Part shown: one piece after another, positions 25,811 through 35,088 of the stretch
Layout of the letters: each line of letters starts with the position of its first letter
How positions within the stretch are numbered: position 1 is the first letter of the stretch
Source: Tabrizicola sp. TH137
GTDB lineage: Bacteria; Pseudomonadota; Alphaproteobacteria; Rhodobacterales; Rhodobacteraceae
Direction of reading: 5' to 3'
DNA: 64,000 nucleotides
NCBI RefSeq assembly: GCF_002855575.1
Contig: NZ_PKRQ01000008.1
Span: 1-64,000 of the forward strand
Program-made: the position numbers and the translations under genes
The notes under the pieces: generated by a model
Databases searched by the model: none
What the model was told of the DNA's origin: nothing
Seen by the model: only the letters and a program-made list of their open reading frames with translations

Positions 25811-27099
25811 GCCTGCCAGGCGGCCCCGCTGGGCCAGAGATGGGCGGCGATGCTGTCCGGTTTCATGGTGATGGAGTAGCCCGGTTCCTCGGGCGGGAGG
25901 TAGTGGCCGGCCTTCATCCGCACGGGCGTTTCGAAATGGTCGTGCAGGTGATCGACATATTCCAGCACGCGGTCGGTCAGGCTGGCCGAGACGCAGACAT
26001 AATCGAAGATCGACAGGTGCTGCACATATTCGCAAAGCCCCACGCCGCCCGCATGGGGGCAGACGGGGACGCCGAAGTGATCGGCCATCAGGAAGACGCC
26101 GACGATTTCATTCACGCCGCCAAGGCGGGCTGAATCCAGTTGCAGGATTTGCAGGGCATCGGCCTGAAGGAACTGCTTGAACATCACGGCATTCTGGCAG
26201 TGTTCGCCAGTTGCCACCTTGATCGGGGCAACGCCGCGGGCGATGGCGGCATGGCCGAGGATATCGTCGGGGCTGGTGGGTTCCTCGATGAACCAGGGGT
26301 CGAAGGCGGCGAGCGGTTTCATGTGGTCGATGGCCTGACGCACGCCCCAGACCTGATTGGCATCCATCATCAGGCGGCGGTGGGGACCGATCTCTTCGCG
26401 GATGATGCGGGCGCGGCGGATATCGTCATCGAGATTGCCGCCGACCTTCATCTTGAAATGGTTCCAGCCCTGCGCGATGGCGTCCTGGCACAGGCGGCGC
26501 ATCTTTTCGTCGGAATAGCCCAGCCAGCCTGCCGAGGTGGTATAGGCGGGATAGCCGGTGGCGCGCATTTCGGCGATGCGGGCGGCGCGGGTGGGGAGGT
26601 TCTCCTCCAGCCGTTCGCGGGCGCGACCGGGGTCGAGCGCATCGGAGAGATAGCGCCAATCGACGAGGGCGACCGTTTCGGCGGGGGTCATGTCGGTGAG
26701 GAGGCGCCAGACGGGTTTGCCTTCCACCTTGCCCTTCAGATCCCAGAGCGCGTTGACAAGGGCGGCGGTGGCGAGGTGGATCACCCCCTTGTCGGGGCCG
26801 ACCCAGCGGAGCTGGCTGTCGCCCGTGATGCGGCGCCAGGTGGCGCCCATGTCGGAGAGCAGGTCTTCGACCGGGATATCCTGGATCAGGGGTGCGAGGG
26901 CGGTGATGGCGGCGACGCAGAGTTCATTGCCGCGCCCGATGGTGAAGGTCAGGCCGTGGCCTTGGTGGGTGCCATCGGTTTCGAGGATGCAATAGGCGGC
27001 GGAATAGTCGGGGGCGAGGTTCATCGCATCGGAGCCATCAAGGCTGCGCGAGGTGGGGAAACGGATATCCAGCGCGCGGATGGCGGTGATGCGGGTCAT
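25807..27099 (-). CDS. L-fuconate dehydratase (enolase superfamily)
   Basis: A 430-residue cytosolic enzyme of the mandelate-racemase branch of the enolase superfamily. It should dehydrate L-fuconate to 2-keto-3-deoxy-L-fuconate in oxidative L-fucose breakdown. Visible catalytic features are the KxK motif in HFKMKVGG, Mg ligands in LMMDANQVW, FIEEPTSPDD and VATGEH, and the final base in CPHAGGVGLCEYVQHLSIFDYV. Length and motifs match bacterial FucD and human ENOSF1 closely. No other fucose gene is next to it, so it is isolated from its pathway. A palindrome 25 bp upstream of the start may be the operator. Confidence 0.92.
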   Translation of the reverse strand: MTRITAIRALDIRFPTSRSLDGSDAMNLAPDYSAAYCILETDGTHQGHGLTFTIGRGNELCVAAITALAPLIQDIPVEDLLSDMGATWRRITGDSQLRWVGPDKGVIHLATAALVNALWDLKGKVEGKPVWRLLTDMTPAETVALVDWRYLSDALDPGRARERLEENLPTRAARIAEMRATGYPAYTTSAGWLGYSDEKMRRLCQDAIAQGWNHFKMKVGGNLDDDIRRARIIREEIGPHRRLMMDANQVWGVRQAIDHMKPLAAFDPWFIEEPTSPDDILGHAAIARGVAPIKVATGEHCQNAVMFKQFLQADALQILQLDSARLGGVNEIVGVFLMADHFGVPVCPHAGGVGLCEYVQHLSIFDYVCVSASLTDRVLEYVDHLHDHFETPVRMKAGHYLPPEEPGYSITMKPDSIAAHLWPSGAAWQA

Positions 27100-27124
27100 G
27101 GCGGCCTCCCTTTGCGGGGAGTGT

Positions 27125-27134
27125 ATGCTAGCAT
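27125..27134. promoter_or_regulatory. Palindromic operator candidate for fuconate dehydratase
   Basis: ATGCTAGCAT is a perfect 10-bp palindrome, 25 bp ahead of the fuconate dehydratase start and just after the sigma-factor stop. Palindromes with a TGCTAGCA core are, to my recollection, used by GntR/FadR-type regulators of sugar-acid genes in proteobacteria. No such regulator is encoded in the window. Confidence 0.5.
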
Positions 27135-27135
27135 G

Positions 27136-28356
27136 TCAGTTGGGGGAAGCGTTGCCTTGCGCCGTGAGGAAGGCGCGGGTGGCGGGGTCTTCGGTGAGGG
27201 AGATCGCCTGTACCAGTGCTGTTTCGGCAAGGGCGGTGTCGCCGGAGAGACGTGCGATGCGGTGACGAGCGACCCACCAGGGTTGATGCGTGGTGATACG
27301 GGCGGGATCGAGCGCGTCGAGTGCGGCCAGCCCGGCGGTGGGATCGCCGCTTTCGGCAAGGATGACGGCGCGGCCGATCCTGGCACCGATCCCGTCGGTA
27401 TGGGCGACGAGCAGGTCGTAGAGCGTGCGGAGTGCCGCAAGGTTGAGCTTCCCGGTGATCGGGCGCTGAATGTGGACGGATTGGATTGCGGCTTCGCATT
27501 GATAGCGGCCAAAGCGGGCGGCGCGGGCGGCGGCAGTGAGGAGGTTTTCAGCCTCAATGATCTGGTCGCGGTTCCAGAGGCGGCTGTCCTGCGCCGCGAG
27601 CGGGATGAAGGCCCCGGTGGCGTCGCGGCGCGCGGCATGGCGGGCGGTGCAGTACAGCATCAGGGCGAGCAGACCCTTGGGTTCGGGTTCCTCGGGCAGC
27701 CAGTGGGTGAGGAGGCGGGCGAGCCAGATCGCCTCGCCCGTCAGGGCCTCGGGTGCGTCTGGGGTGTCGAGACCGTCCCAGCCTTGCGTGAAGGCGGCGT
27801 AGAGGGCATCCAGCACCTCGGCAAGGCGGTCTGGGAGGTCGGCGGGGTCGGGCAGGGCGAAGCGGAGGCCGGTATCGCGGATCCGGGCCTTGGCGCGGAC
27901 GAGGCGTTGCGAGAGGGCGGCGGGTTCGACAAGAAAGGCGCGGGCGATGCGGGCGGCGTCGAGACCGAGGATGGTTTGCAGCATCAGGGGCGCGCGGGCG
28001 GCGGGGTCGATGGCCGGGTGGGCGCAGACGAAGAGGAGGCGGAGGCGTTCATCGGGGATGGGCGCGTCGTCGGAGGGGGTGAGGGTGAGGAGGAGGTCGG
28101 GTTCGGCGTTCTGGCGGAGCGTCCGGGCGCGGGCGGCGTTGCGCTGGCGGTTGCGGGCTGCGGTCAGGAGCCAGGCATCGGGATTGGCGGGGATGCCTGT
28201 GCGCGGCCAGTGGTCCAGCGCGGCGAGGAGGGCATCGGAAAGCGCATCCTCGGCGGCGGCAATGTTGCGGTCCTGCGCAGCCAGGATCGCCACGAGGCGG
28301 CCATAGCTGGAGCGCGCCGCCTGTTCGGCGGCGCGTCGGGCGGTTTCGGTGGTCAT
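27136..28356 (-). CDS. ECF42-type RNA polymerase sigma factor with C-terminal TPR-like domain
   Basis: A 406-residue sigma factor, twice the usual ECF length. Sigma-2 and sigma-4-like regions occupy about 1-170 (YGRLVAILAAQDRNIAAAEDALSDA, PDAWLLTAARNR, LRLLFVCAHPAIDPAARAPL, AIARAFLVEPAALSQRLVRAKARIR). Then comes a helical TPR-like extension (DALYAAFTQGW, GLLALMLYCTARHAAR, RYQCEAAIQSVH). This plan and the adjacent YCII gene define group ECF42. Its start overlaps the YCII stop (ATGA). ECF42 factors lack an anti-sigma partner, and the extension is thought to control activity. Targets usually include the linked YCII genes. Confidence 0.92.
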   Translation of the reverse strand: MTTETARRAAEQAARSSYGRLVAILAAQDRNIAAAEDALSDALLAALDHWPRTGIPANPDAWLLTAARNRQRNAARARTLRQNAEPDLLLTLTPSDDAPIPDERLRLLFVCAHPAIDPAARAPLMLQTILGLDAARIARAFLVEPAALSQRLVRAKARIRDTGLRFALPDPADLPDRLAEVLDALYAAFTQGWDGLDTPDAPEALTGEAIWLARLLTHWLPEEPEPKGLLALMLYCTARHAARRDATGAFIPLAAQDSRLWNRDQIIEAENLLTAAARAARFGRYQCEAAIQSVHIQRPITGKLNLAALRTLYDLLVAHTDGIGARIGRAVILAESGDPTAGLAALDALDPARITTHQPWWVARHRIARLSGDTALAETALVQAISLTEDPATRAFLTAQGNASPN

Positions 28357-28721
28357 GCGCCGGGGGCGGGCATGGGCGGCAGCACGGGGCGCACCTCGAC
28401 CGAGGCGGAGAGCGCGGAGGGGGCGCGGGCGGCCCAGTCGAGCGCGGTATCGAGATCGGGGACGTCGATCACGAAATAGCCGCCAAGCTGTTCCTTGGTG
28501 TCGGCGAAGGGGCCGTCCTGCACGATGCGCTTGCCGTCGCGGATGCGGATGGTGGTGGCGCTGTGCGGGCCTTGCAGGCCGTCGCCTTTGACGATGACCC
28601 CGGCCTGCGCCATCGCGCCGATGAAGGCGTTCCAGCCGCCCCAGTATTCGCCGGTGGTGGCGGGGTCCATGCGGCGGGCGAAGTCTTCGGCGGTTTCGTT
28701 GAGGATGAGCATGTAGTGCAT
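28353..28721 (-). CDS. YCII/DGPF-domain protein
   Basis: A 122-residue protein with the hallmark QDGPFADTKEQLGGY, followed by the conserved helix DLDTALDWAARAP. These small alpha/beta-barrel dimers accompany ECF41/ECF42 sigma factors; their reaction is not established. The start MHYMLILNE is typical of the family. It overlaps the sigma-factor gene by 4 bp and follows the membrane-protein gene by 43 bp, forming a three-gene operon. Confidence 0.93.
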   Translation of the reverse strand: MHYMLILNETAEDFARRMDPATTGEYWGGWNAFIGAMAQAGVIVKGDGLQGPHSATTIRIRDGKRIVQDGPFADTKEQLGGYFVIDVPDLDTALDWAARAPSALSASVEVRPVLPPMPAPGA

Positions 28722-28764
28722 ATCAGTCTCCGGGTTCGGGGTGAGGGTAGCACGGGTTGTGCGG

Positions 28765-29202
28765 TCAGGCGCGGGCGGAATGGCGGGTGGCGGCAAAGAA
28801 AAGGCCTGCCGCGATGGCGACGACGAGGGTGAGGATGATGACCTGGGGCGCACCCATCGCGGCAAAGACGCCGTGGATGGCGTCGCCGATCCAGAGCGCG
28901 ACATAGGCCAGAAGCGAGGCGAGCAGGACGGGGCGGGCGAGGCCGGAGCGGAGCGCAAGGAGCAGGCTGCCGAAGAGGCCGCCCGCGACGCCGAGGAAGA
29001 AGACGGCGGTCATCCATCCGGGGTAGCCGGTCATCACGGCAGCCTGTTCGGGCGTAAGGCCGGAGGCGATGAGGCTGCTTTCGGTGGCGGTGACGGACGC
29101 GGCGAATTGCGCAAGGCCGAAGATATTCCAGCCGATGCCGCCAAGGGCAGCAAGGGTGACCCAGCGTGGGCGGGCGGAAGCGGGGGAGAAAGTGGCGGTC
29201 AT
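28765..29202 (-). CDS. Four-TM membrane protein of the ECF42 operon
   Basis: A 145-residue protein with four hydrophobic segments at about residues 15-35, 60-80, 88-108 and 118-138. It is Ala/Gly rich, without catalytic residues that I can point to. It is the first gene of the operon with the YCII and ECF42 genes, so it is probably part of that regulon, but it has no recognised function. Its upstream region carries an ECF42-like -35 element within an inverted repeat. Confidence 0.75.
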   Translation of the reverse strand: MTATFSPASARPRWVTLAALGGIGWNIFGLAQFAASVTATESSLIASGLTPEQAAVMTGYPGWMTAVFFLGVAGGLFGSLLLALRSGLARPVLLASLLAYVALWIGDAIHGVFAAMGAPQVIILTLVVAIAAGLFFAATRHSARA

Positions 29203-29256
29203 GGCGTGTTCCTTCCGGGTTCGGACAGGGCCGGGATGGCGATGTCTGACCGGATG

Positions 29257-29289
29257 ACACGCGAGGATCGGCGATTTCGACAAATCGCC
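29257..29289 (-). promoter_or_regulatory. Candidate ECF42-dependent promoter and inverted repeat
   Basis: On the minus strand, TGTCGA (29282-29277) is followed 15 nt later by CGTG. The ECF42 consensus, as I recall it, is TGTCGA at -35 and CGA/TC at -10, so the -35 fits well and the -10 only roughly. TGTCGA sits inside a perfect 8-bp inverted repeat GGCGATTT-CGAC-AAATCGCC (29270-29289). It lies about 70 bp before the membrane-protein start. Confidence 0.45.
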
Positions 29290-29299
29290 AAAAAAAGGT

Positions 29300-30172
29300 T
29301 CAGCCGCGCAGAAGGCTGGCCAGGGTGGGGTTGGGGAAGCGGCGTTCGCGGGTGATGGCGTAGAAGGTTTCGCGCATCCCTTCGATGCGCGCGACCTGAA
29401 CGAGGATGCCGCTGGCGAGTTCGTCCTGCACGACGATGGTGGGGATGACGGCCAGACCGGCATCTTCGCGCGCAAGAAGGCGGAGCATGGCCATGTCGTC
29501 TGCCTCGGCCGCGATGGTGGGGACGATGCCGAGGCGCGCGGCCAGGGCATCGAAGGCGGCGCGGAGGGCGGTGTCGGGGGCGGGCAGGATCAGGGGTTCG
29601 GCGGAGAGGAGCATGGCCAGATCGCGCGGCGGCCCGGCCAGGCGGCCCGGCGTGCCGATCAGCGAGACGGGCTGTTCGGCGATGCGATGGACAAGCCAGG
29701 GGCTGCCCGGTTCGCGCGCGGGGGCGAGGTTCGTCAGCACCACGTCGAGGGCGAGCGCGTCGAGATCGCGCAGGAGTTCGGTCTGCGACCCGGAGCGCAG
29801 CACCACTTCGACATCCGTGCGGCCGATCAGGGGGCGCAGGAACTGCATCTGGAAGTTGCGCGACAGGGTGGCCAGCGCGCCGACGCGCAGGGGGCGGCGG
29901 GCGCGGCCGGTTTCGCGCAGCGTGGCGGTCAGGTCATCGGCGGTGCGGAAGATCGCCTCGGCATGGTCGAGCGCGATGCGCCCCGCCTCGGTCAGCGTCA
30001 GGCCACGGCCCCGGCGTTCGAACAGGGCATGGCCGAGCGTGGCTTCCAGCGTCTTGATCTGGGTGGAGAGGGCAGATTGCGACAGGTTTAACCCCCGCGC
30101 CGCCCCGGTGAGGGTGCCGTCGCTGGCCACGGCGCGGAAGAGGCGGAGATGGTGGAGGTTGATCTGGGCCAT
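29300..30172 (-). CDS. LysR-family regulator divergent from dabBA
   Basis: A 290-residue regulator. The N-terminal winged helix-turn-helix (about 1-62) reads LHHLRLFRAVASDGTLTGAARGLNLSQSALSTQIKTLE. The effector-binding domain runs from about 90 (RPLRVGALATLSRNFQMQFLRPL). The N-terminus resembles the NhaR-like branch. It sits divergent from dabBA with a 100-bp shared control region holding a perfect inverted repeat. LysR regulators often flank DAB operons, so control of carbon-pump expression is the likely role. ATG 30172 was chosen because MAQINLHHLRLF is the normal LysR start. Confidence 0.92.
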   Translation of the reverse strand: MAQINLHHLRLFRAVASDGTLTGAARGLNLSQSALSTQIKTLEATLGHALFERRGRGLTLTEAGRIALDHAEAIFRTADDLTATLRETGRARRPLRVGALATLSRNFQMQFLRPLIGRTDVEVVLRSGSQTELLRDLDALALDVVLTNLAPAREPGSPWLVHRIAEQPVSLIGTPGRLAGPPRDLAMLLSAEPLILPAPDTALRAAFDALAARLGIVPTIAAEADDMAMLRLLAREDAGLAVIPTIVVQDELASGILVQVARIEGMRETFYAITRERRFPNPTLASLLRG

Positions 30173-30198
30173 GACTTCCACAAAACAGAACGATTTGG

Positions 30199-30219
30199 CA
30201 GAAAATATGTAATTTTCTG
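30199..30219. promoter_or_regulatory. LysR operator candidate in the lysR-dabB gap
   Basis: CAGAAAAT-ATGTA-ATTTTCTG is a perfect 8-bp inverted repeat with a 5-bp spacer, 54 bp before the dabB start and 27 bp before the lysR start. It contains the T-N11-A pattern of LysR boxes and sits in an unusually AT-rich patch. Confidence 0.72.
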
Positions 30220-30272
30220 GAAAATGGGCAAGGGCTATCTGCACGTCAGCACATATCTACAGGAGACGATCC

Positions 30273-31835
30273 ATGGCCTTCCTGCCGGTACTGACCTTTC
30301 TTGCCCCCCTGCCGCTGCTGCTTGTGGCGCTGTTTGCCGCGACGCGGCCCGGACGCCGACCTGCGGCCGTGCCTGTTCTGGCCGAGGGGGCGGCGGCCCT
30401 GGGGATGGTGCTGGCGCTTGGCGGGGTGGTGCAACTGATCCTGGCGGGGCCGCAGGTTGCGGGTTTCGGCGAGGGGATGGGCCTCGTGGCGCTGCGTCTG
30501 GACGCGGTGAGCGCGACGATGGCGCTGCTGGTGTCTTTCGTCGGCTGGGTGGTGGTGCGCTATTCGCGCAGCTATCTGGACGGCGAGGCGCGGGAGGGTG
30601 CCTTTCACGGGCTGATGCTGGCGGTGTTGGCGGCGGTGCTGTTGCTGGTGCAATCGGGCAGCCTTGCGGTGCTGGTGCTGGCCTTCGCGGCGGTGGGCAT
30701 GGGGCTGCGGCATCTGCTGCTGTTCTACCCGGAGCGGGCCGAGGCGCGGCGGGCGGCGGCGAAATTCGCGCTGGTCTGGGGCGCGGGGGACCTGGCGCTG
30801 ATCGGGGCGGTCGCCCTGTTGTGGATGGCCTTCGGGACGGCCGATATCGCCGTGCTGACTGAGGCGGCACAGGCCGGGTTGCCGGTCGCGGGGCAGGTGG
30901 CGGTGGCCCTTCTGGTGCTGGCGGCGCTGCTGAAGACGGCGGCCTTCCCGCTGCATGGCTGGCTGACCGAGGTGATGGAGGCGCCGACCCCGGTCTCGGC
31001 GCTGCTGCATGCGGGGATCATCAACGGGGGCGGCTTCCTGCTGGTGCGGCTGGCCGAGGTGGTGCAGGGCAGCCCCGGTGCGATGGCCGCGCTGGTGATG
31101 CTGGGCGGGTTCACGGCGCTGTTCGGGGCGGCGGTGATGTTGACGCAATCGGCGGTGAAGACGGCGCTGGCCTGGTCCACCGTGGCGCAGATGGGGTTCA
31201 TGCTGCTGCAATGCGGGCTGGGCCTCTGGGCGCTGGCGGTGCTGCATATCGTGGCCCATTCGATGTACAAGGCGCATGCCTTCCTGTCGTCGGGCGGGGC
31301 GGTACAGGCGGTGGCGGCGGTGCGGCGGCCGGGTCCGGTGGCGGTGCCGGGGCTGGCGGCGGTGCTGCGGGCCTTCGCGCTGGCCCTTGTCCTTTACGCG
31401 GTGGTGGCGGCGGTCTTCGGGCTGTTCGTCGGGCCGAAGTCGGAGCAGGCGCTGGCCCTTGGTGCGATCCTGATTTTCGGGGTGGCCTATCTGGTGGCGC
31501 AGGGGCTGGCCGATGCCGCGCCGCGCGCCCTGACGCTGCGGACGGGGGCGGCTTCGCTGGCGGCGGCGGTGGCCTATTTCGGCTTCCATGTGCTGGCCGG
31601 GGCGGTCTGGGGGCCGCATCTGCCCGCGGCACCCGAGGCGGGCGCGCTGGAATGGGCACTGATCGTGCTGGCCGTGCTGTCCTTCGGCATCGTGGCGGTG
31701 GCGCAGGCGCTGTTCCCGCTCTGGGCGCATCATCCGGCGGCGGCGGGGCTGCGGGTGCATCTGGCCAACGGGCTTTATCTGAATGCGGTGCTGGACCGGC
31801 TGATCGGCGGGTTCCGGGTTTCCAAATCCCTCTGA
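30273..31835 (+). CDS. dabB: DAB inorganic-carbon pump membrane subunit DabB
   Basis: A 520-residue polytopic protein of the NuoL/MrpA proton-transporting family with 13 or more hydrophobic segments. Conserved features of the antiporter-like core include [29 protein letters not shown] (here given as two linked motifs, about residues 215-243), [13 protein letters not shown] (about 300) and [14 protein letters not shown] (about 328). It is not part of a nuo or mrp cluster; instead dabA follows 19 bp after its stop. In DAB pumps this subunit couples cation flow to CO2 hydration by DabA. AGGAG precedes ATG 30273. Confidence 0.93.
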   Translation: MAFLPVLTFLAPLPLLLVALFAATRPGRRPAAVPVLAEGAAALGMVLALGGVVQLILAGPQVAGFGEGMGLVALRLDAVSATMALLVSFVGWVVVRYSRSYLDGEAREGAFHGLMLAVLAAVLLLVQSGSLAVLVLAFAAVGMGLRHLLLFYPERAEARRAAAKFALVWGAGDLALIGAVALLWMAFGTADIAVLTEAAQAGLPVAGQVAVALLVLAALLKTAAFPLHGWLTEVMEAPTPVSALLHAGIINGGGFLLVRLAEVVQGSPGAMAALVMLGGFTALFGAAVMLTQSAVKTALAWSTVAQMGFMLLQCGLGLWALAVLHIVAHSMYKAHAFLSSGGAVQAVAAVRRPGPVAVPGLAAVLRAFALALVLYAVVAAVFGLFVGPKSEQALALGAILIFGVAYLVAQGLADAAPRALTLRTGAASLAAAVAYFGFHVLAGAVWGPHLPAAPEAGALEWALIVLAVLSFGIVAVAQALFPLWAHHPAAAGLRVHLANGLYLNAVLDRLIGGFRVSKSL

Positions 31836-31854
31836 CGCACAGGAGTTGATGGCG

Positions 31855-34233
31855 ATGTTTCTGAAACATGCACAGATCGCACCGGCCCGGATCACGGGCC
31901 TTCTGACGGCGGCAGAGGCGGCGGCGCGGGCGATCCCCCCGGCCTTTCCCCTGTCGGCCACGGTGGCGGTGAACCCCTTCCTTGGCCAGACGGGCGAGGA
32001 TCTGGCCACGGCGCAGGCGCGGATGGCCCGCGTGGCGGGCGTGCGGCTGATGCGGCCGCGGGAGGAGTTTGCGGCGATGGTCCGCGACGGGCGGATCGAC
32101 GAGGATGATCTGGCGGCGGCGCTGATCGCCTGTCCTTCGGCGCTGAAGCCGGTCGATCTGGCGCTGCTGAAGGCACGGGCGGCGCAGCCTGCGCCTGCGC
32201 CCGAGGCGCTGCCTACTGTGGCGGAACTGGCGGCGAAGGCGACGGGGGTGGACTGGCCCGCCGTGATCGCGCGCTGCATCGGGCTCTGGGCGGCGGGGCG
32301 GTTCGACCGGGGGCAGGCGCTGTGGTCGCCCGCGCCGGGGCAGGGGGCCTTTGCCGCCTGGCGGGCCTGGGCGACGCATGACCTGACGCCGGAGATTGCC
32401 GGGCTGGCCGGGTTCTGCGCCCATGTGGAGGCGGCGCCGGATACGGCGGAGCGCGCCATCCTGCGGGCGGCGGAGCGGTTGGGGCTGGCCGAGGCCGCGG
32501 CGGAAACGACCTTCCATCGGCTGCTGGTCGATCTGGGCGGCTGGGCGCAGCATGCGCGCTGGCTGCTGTGGCAGGCGGAACTGGCGGGGCAGTCGGATGC
32601 GACGCTGATCGACCTGCTGGCGATCCGGCTGATCTTTGACGAGGCGCTGCTGGCGATGGTGCCGAGGATTGCCGAGGACTGGGCCGGGGTCGCGGCGGCC
32701 CATGCGGTGCCGCCGCAGCCGACCCCCGAGATGGTGGTTGATGCGATCCTGCAAGAGGCGGCAGAGCGCGCGGCGCAGCGCGGGATGGCGGCCCGGCTGA
32801 CAGGGCCGCGCATGGCAGAGGGCCGGCCCGCGTTGCAGGCGGCCTTTTGCATCGACGTGCGGTCGGAGGTGATGCGGCGGGCGCTGGAAGGCGTGAATGC
32901 GGGGATCGAGACGATCGGCTTTGCCGGGTTCTTTGGCCTGCCGCTGGCGCATAAGGCGCATGGCACGGATGAGGTGGCGGCGCATCTGCCGGTGCTTCTG
33001 AACGCCAGGATCGACTCGGCGGCCCATGCCGCGCCGGAGGTGGAGGCGCAGGCGCGGATCGCGGCACGCACGGCGCGGGCCTGGGGCCGGTTCCGGCAGG
33101 CGGCGGTTTCGTCCTTTGCCTTTGTCGAGGCGGCGGGGCCGGCCTATGGCTGGAAGCTGGTGAAGGACTCGTTGCATCTGGGTGCGGGTGTGAAGCCGCA
33201 GGAGCCCGCGCCGCGGTTCGAGACCGCCCTGGATGCGGCGGCGAAGGCCGCGACGGCGGCGGCGGTGCTGCGGGCGATGAGCATGACGACGGGCCATGCG
33301 CGGTTGATCCTGCTGCTGGGTCATGGTGCGCAGGTGACCAACAACCCGCATGAAAGCGCCTATCATTGCGGCGCCTGTGGCGGGCAGACGGGCGAGGTTT
33401 CGGCACGTCTTCTGGCCGATCTGCTGAACGATCCCGAGGCACGGGCGGGCCTGCCGGAGCAGGGGATCGACCTGCCGGAGGACACGATCTTTGTTGCCGG
33501 GCTGCATGACACGACGACGGACAAGGTGACGCTTTATGCCGAGCGGCTGGCGATCAGCCATATGGCCGATCTGGCGCAGGCGAAGGGGTGGCTGGAGACA
33601 GCGGGGAGGCTTGCGCGTGCGGAACGGGCGATGCGCCTGCCCGGGGCCACGGGTGACGGGCTGTTGCAGCGGGCGGTGAACTGGTCGGAAGTGCGCCCGG
33701 AATGGGGTCTGGCGGGCTGTGCCGCCTTCATTGCCGCACCGCGCGCGGTGACGGCGGGGAGGGATCTGGGGGGCCGGGCCTTTTTGCACAGCTATGACTG
33801 GCAGGCGGATCAGGGTTTCGGCACGCTGGAACTGATCCTCACCGCGCCGGTGGTGGTGGCGAGCTGGATCAGCCTGCAATATTACGGGTCATCCGTCGCG
33901 CCGGGGCTGTTTGGTGGCGGCAACAAGCTGATCCACAATGTCGTGGGCGGGATCGGTGTGGTCGAGGGGAATGGCGGAATGCTGCGCCCCGGTCTGCCCT
34001 TGCAGGCGGTGCATGACGGCGCGGCGCTGGCGCATGATCCGCTGCGCCTGTCGGTGATGATCGAGGCCCCGGTGGAGGCGATGACGGCGGTGCTGGAGGC
34101 GCATCCGGGGGTGCGGGCGCTGTTCGACAATGGCTGGTTGCATCTTTTCGCGCTGGAGGGCGGGCTGGTTGCTGCGCGCTATCGCCCCGGCCTGCGCTGG
34201 GAGGGTGAGGCGGTGGAACGGCGCGCGGCATGA
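31855..34233 (+). CDS. dabA: DAB inorganic-carbon pump cytoplasmic subunit DabA (DUF2309)
   Basis: A 792-residue protein of the DUF2309/UPF0753 family. It binds zinc like a beta-carbonic anhydrase and turns CO2 into bicarbonate one-way when bound to DabB. The expected zinc and catalytic residues are present: C332 and D334 in FCIDVRSE, H490 in LLLGHGAQ and C505 in AYHCGACGG. The 15-residue spacing between His and the second Cys equals that of the characterised Halothiobacillus protein (H524, C539). ATG 31855 is 9 nt after AGGAG; ATG 31849 and TTG 31846 are in frame but too close. It overlaps the next gene by 4 bp. Confidence 0.94.
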   Translation: MFLKHAQIAPARITGLLTAAEAAARAIPPAFPLSATVAVNPFLGQTGEDLATAQARMARVAGVRLMRPREEFAAMVRDGRIDEDDLAAALIACPSALKPVDLALLKARAAQPAPAPEALPTVAELAAKATGVDWPAVIARCIGLWAAGRFDRGQALWSPAPGQGAFAAWRAWATHDLTPEIAGLAGFCAHVEAAPDTAERAILRAAERLGLAEAAAETTFHRLLVDLGGWAQHARWLLWQAELAGQSDATLIDLLAIRLIFDEALLAMVPRIAEDWAGVAAAHAVPPQPTPEMVVDAILQEAAERAAQRGMAARLTGPRMAEGRPALQAAFCIDVRSEVMRRALEGVNAGIETIGFAGFFGLPLAHKAHGTDEVAAHLPVLLNARIDSAAHAAPEVEAQARIAARTARAWGRFRQAAVSSFAFVEAAGPAYGWKLVKDSLHLGAGVKPQEPAPRFETALDAAAKAATAAAVLRAMSMTTGHARLILLLGHGAQVTNNPHESAYHCGACGGQTGEVSARLLADLLNDPEARAGLPEQGIDLPEDTIFVAGLHDTTTDKVTLYAERLAISHMADLAQAKGWLETAGRLARAERAMRLPGATGDGLLQRAVNWSEVRPEWGLAGCAAFIAAPRAVTAGRDLGGRAFLHSYDWQADQGFGTLELILTAPVVVASWISLQYYGSSVAPGLFGGGNKLIHNVVGGIGVVEGNGGMLRPGLPLQAVHDGAALAHDPLRLSVMIEAPVEAMTAVLEAHPGVRALFDNGWLHLFALEGGLVAARYRPGLRWEGEAVERRAA

Positions 34234-35066
34234 GCCTGCCCAAGCGGGTGGCGCTTGGCACGATGCATGGGAAGGCGGCGGTGATTGCACCGCCGCTTTC
34301 GGCCTTGGGGATTGCGGTCGAGGTGCCTGCTGGGCTGGACACCGACCGGTTCGGCACCTTTTCGGGCGAGGTGGCGCGGGTCGGGACGATGCTGGATGCC
34401 GCGCGGGCCAAGGCGAAGGCGGCAGTGGAGGCGACCGGGCTGCCGGTGGGGATGGCGAGCGAAGGGGCCTATGGGCCGCATCCCGTGGTGCCGTTTCTTG
34501 CGCTGGGGCAGGAGTTGATCCTGTGGCACGAGGCGGCGACCGGGCGCGAGATCGTGGAATGGCAGCGCGACGACCAGCCTGCCCATGACCAGGCGTGGGT
34601 GACCTCGGTCGCCGAGGTGGAGGGGTTTCTGTTCCGCATCGCCTTTCCGGATGTGGCCGTTGTGGTGGCGGGCGAGGGGGTGACGCGGCCGGTGGCCAAG
34701 GGATTGCGCGACCCGCGCGCCGTGGAGCGGGCGGTTGCGGAGGCGCTGGCGCTTTCGGAGAGCGGGCGGGCGCTGCTGATGACGGACATGCGGGCGCATG
34801 TGAACCCGCGCCGGATGGCGGTGATCGGCGCCTTGGCGCAGCGGCTGGCGGCGCGGCTGGCCAGGCCTTGCCCGGCCTGCGCGGCCCCCGGATGGGGGCG
34901 GCTGCGGCTGGAGGCAGGGCTGCCCTGCGGCGATTGCGGCACGCCGACCGGATTGATCCGCAGCGAAATCCTTGGCTGCACGGCCTGTGGTGCCGAAGCG
35001 GAGCAGCCCGTCCCGGGCGCGCCGGACTTTGCGGAACCCGGACAGTGCCCTATGTGCAATCCCTGA
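34230..35066 (+). CDS. DUF6671-like protein with C-terminal zinc-ribbon cysteines
   Basis: A 278-residue cytosolic protein, translationally coupled to dabA (ATGA overlap). The N-terminal 200 residues ([40 protein letters not shown]) match the pattern I know as DUF6671; no function is known to me. The last 75 residues carry four CxxC pairs (CPAC, CGDC, CTAC, CPMC), as in two zinc ribbons. Its place in the DAB operon suggests a link to the carbon pump or its zinc supply, but that is inference. ilvD follows after 22 bp. Confidence 0.8.
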   Translation: MSLPKRVALGTMHGKAAVIAPPLSALGIAVEVPAGLDTDRFGTFSGEVARVGTMLDAARAKAKAAVEATGLPVGMASEGAYGPHPVVPFLALGQELILWHEAATGREIVEWQRDDQPAHDQAWVTSVAEVEGFLFRIAFPDVAVVVAGEGVTRPVAKGLRDPRAVERAVAEALALSESGRALLMTDMRAHVNPRRMAVIGALAQRLAARLARPCPACAAPGWGRLRLEAGLPCGDCGTPTGLIRSEILGCTACGAEAEQPVPGAPDFAEPGQCPMCNP

Positions 35067-35088
35067 CCCGAACGAAGAAGGACAGACC

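Noticed and set aside
29270-29296. Terminator for lysR (hairpin with A/T run)
   Set aside because: In the direction of lysR transcription the T-run comes before the hairpin, not after it, so it is not a standard terminator. It is better explained as an operator/promoter.
30246-33879. Long minus-strand frames opposite dabB and dabA (941 and 893 codons)
   Set aside because: Rich in R, P, H and Q with no motifs; shadows of well-identified genes.
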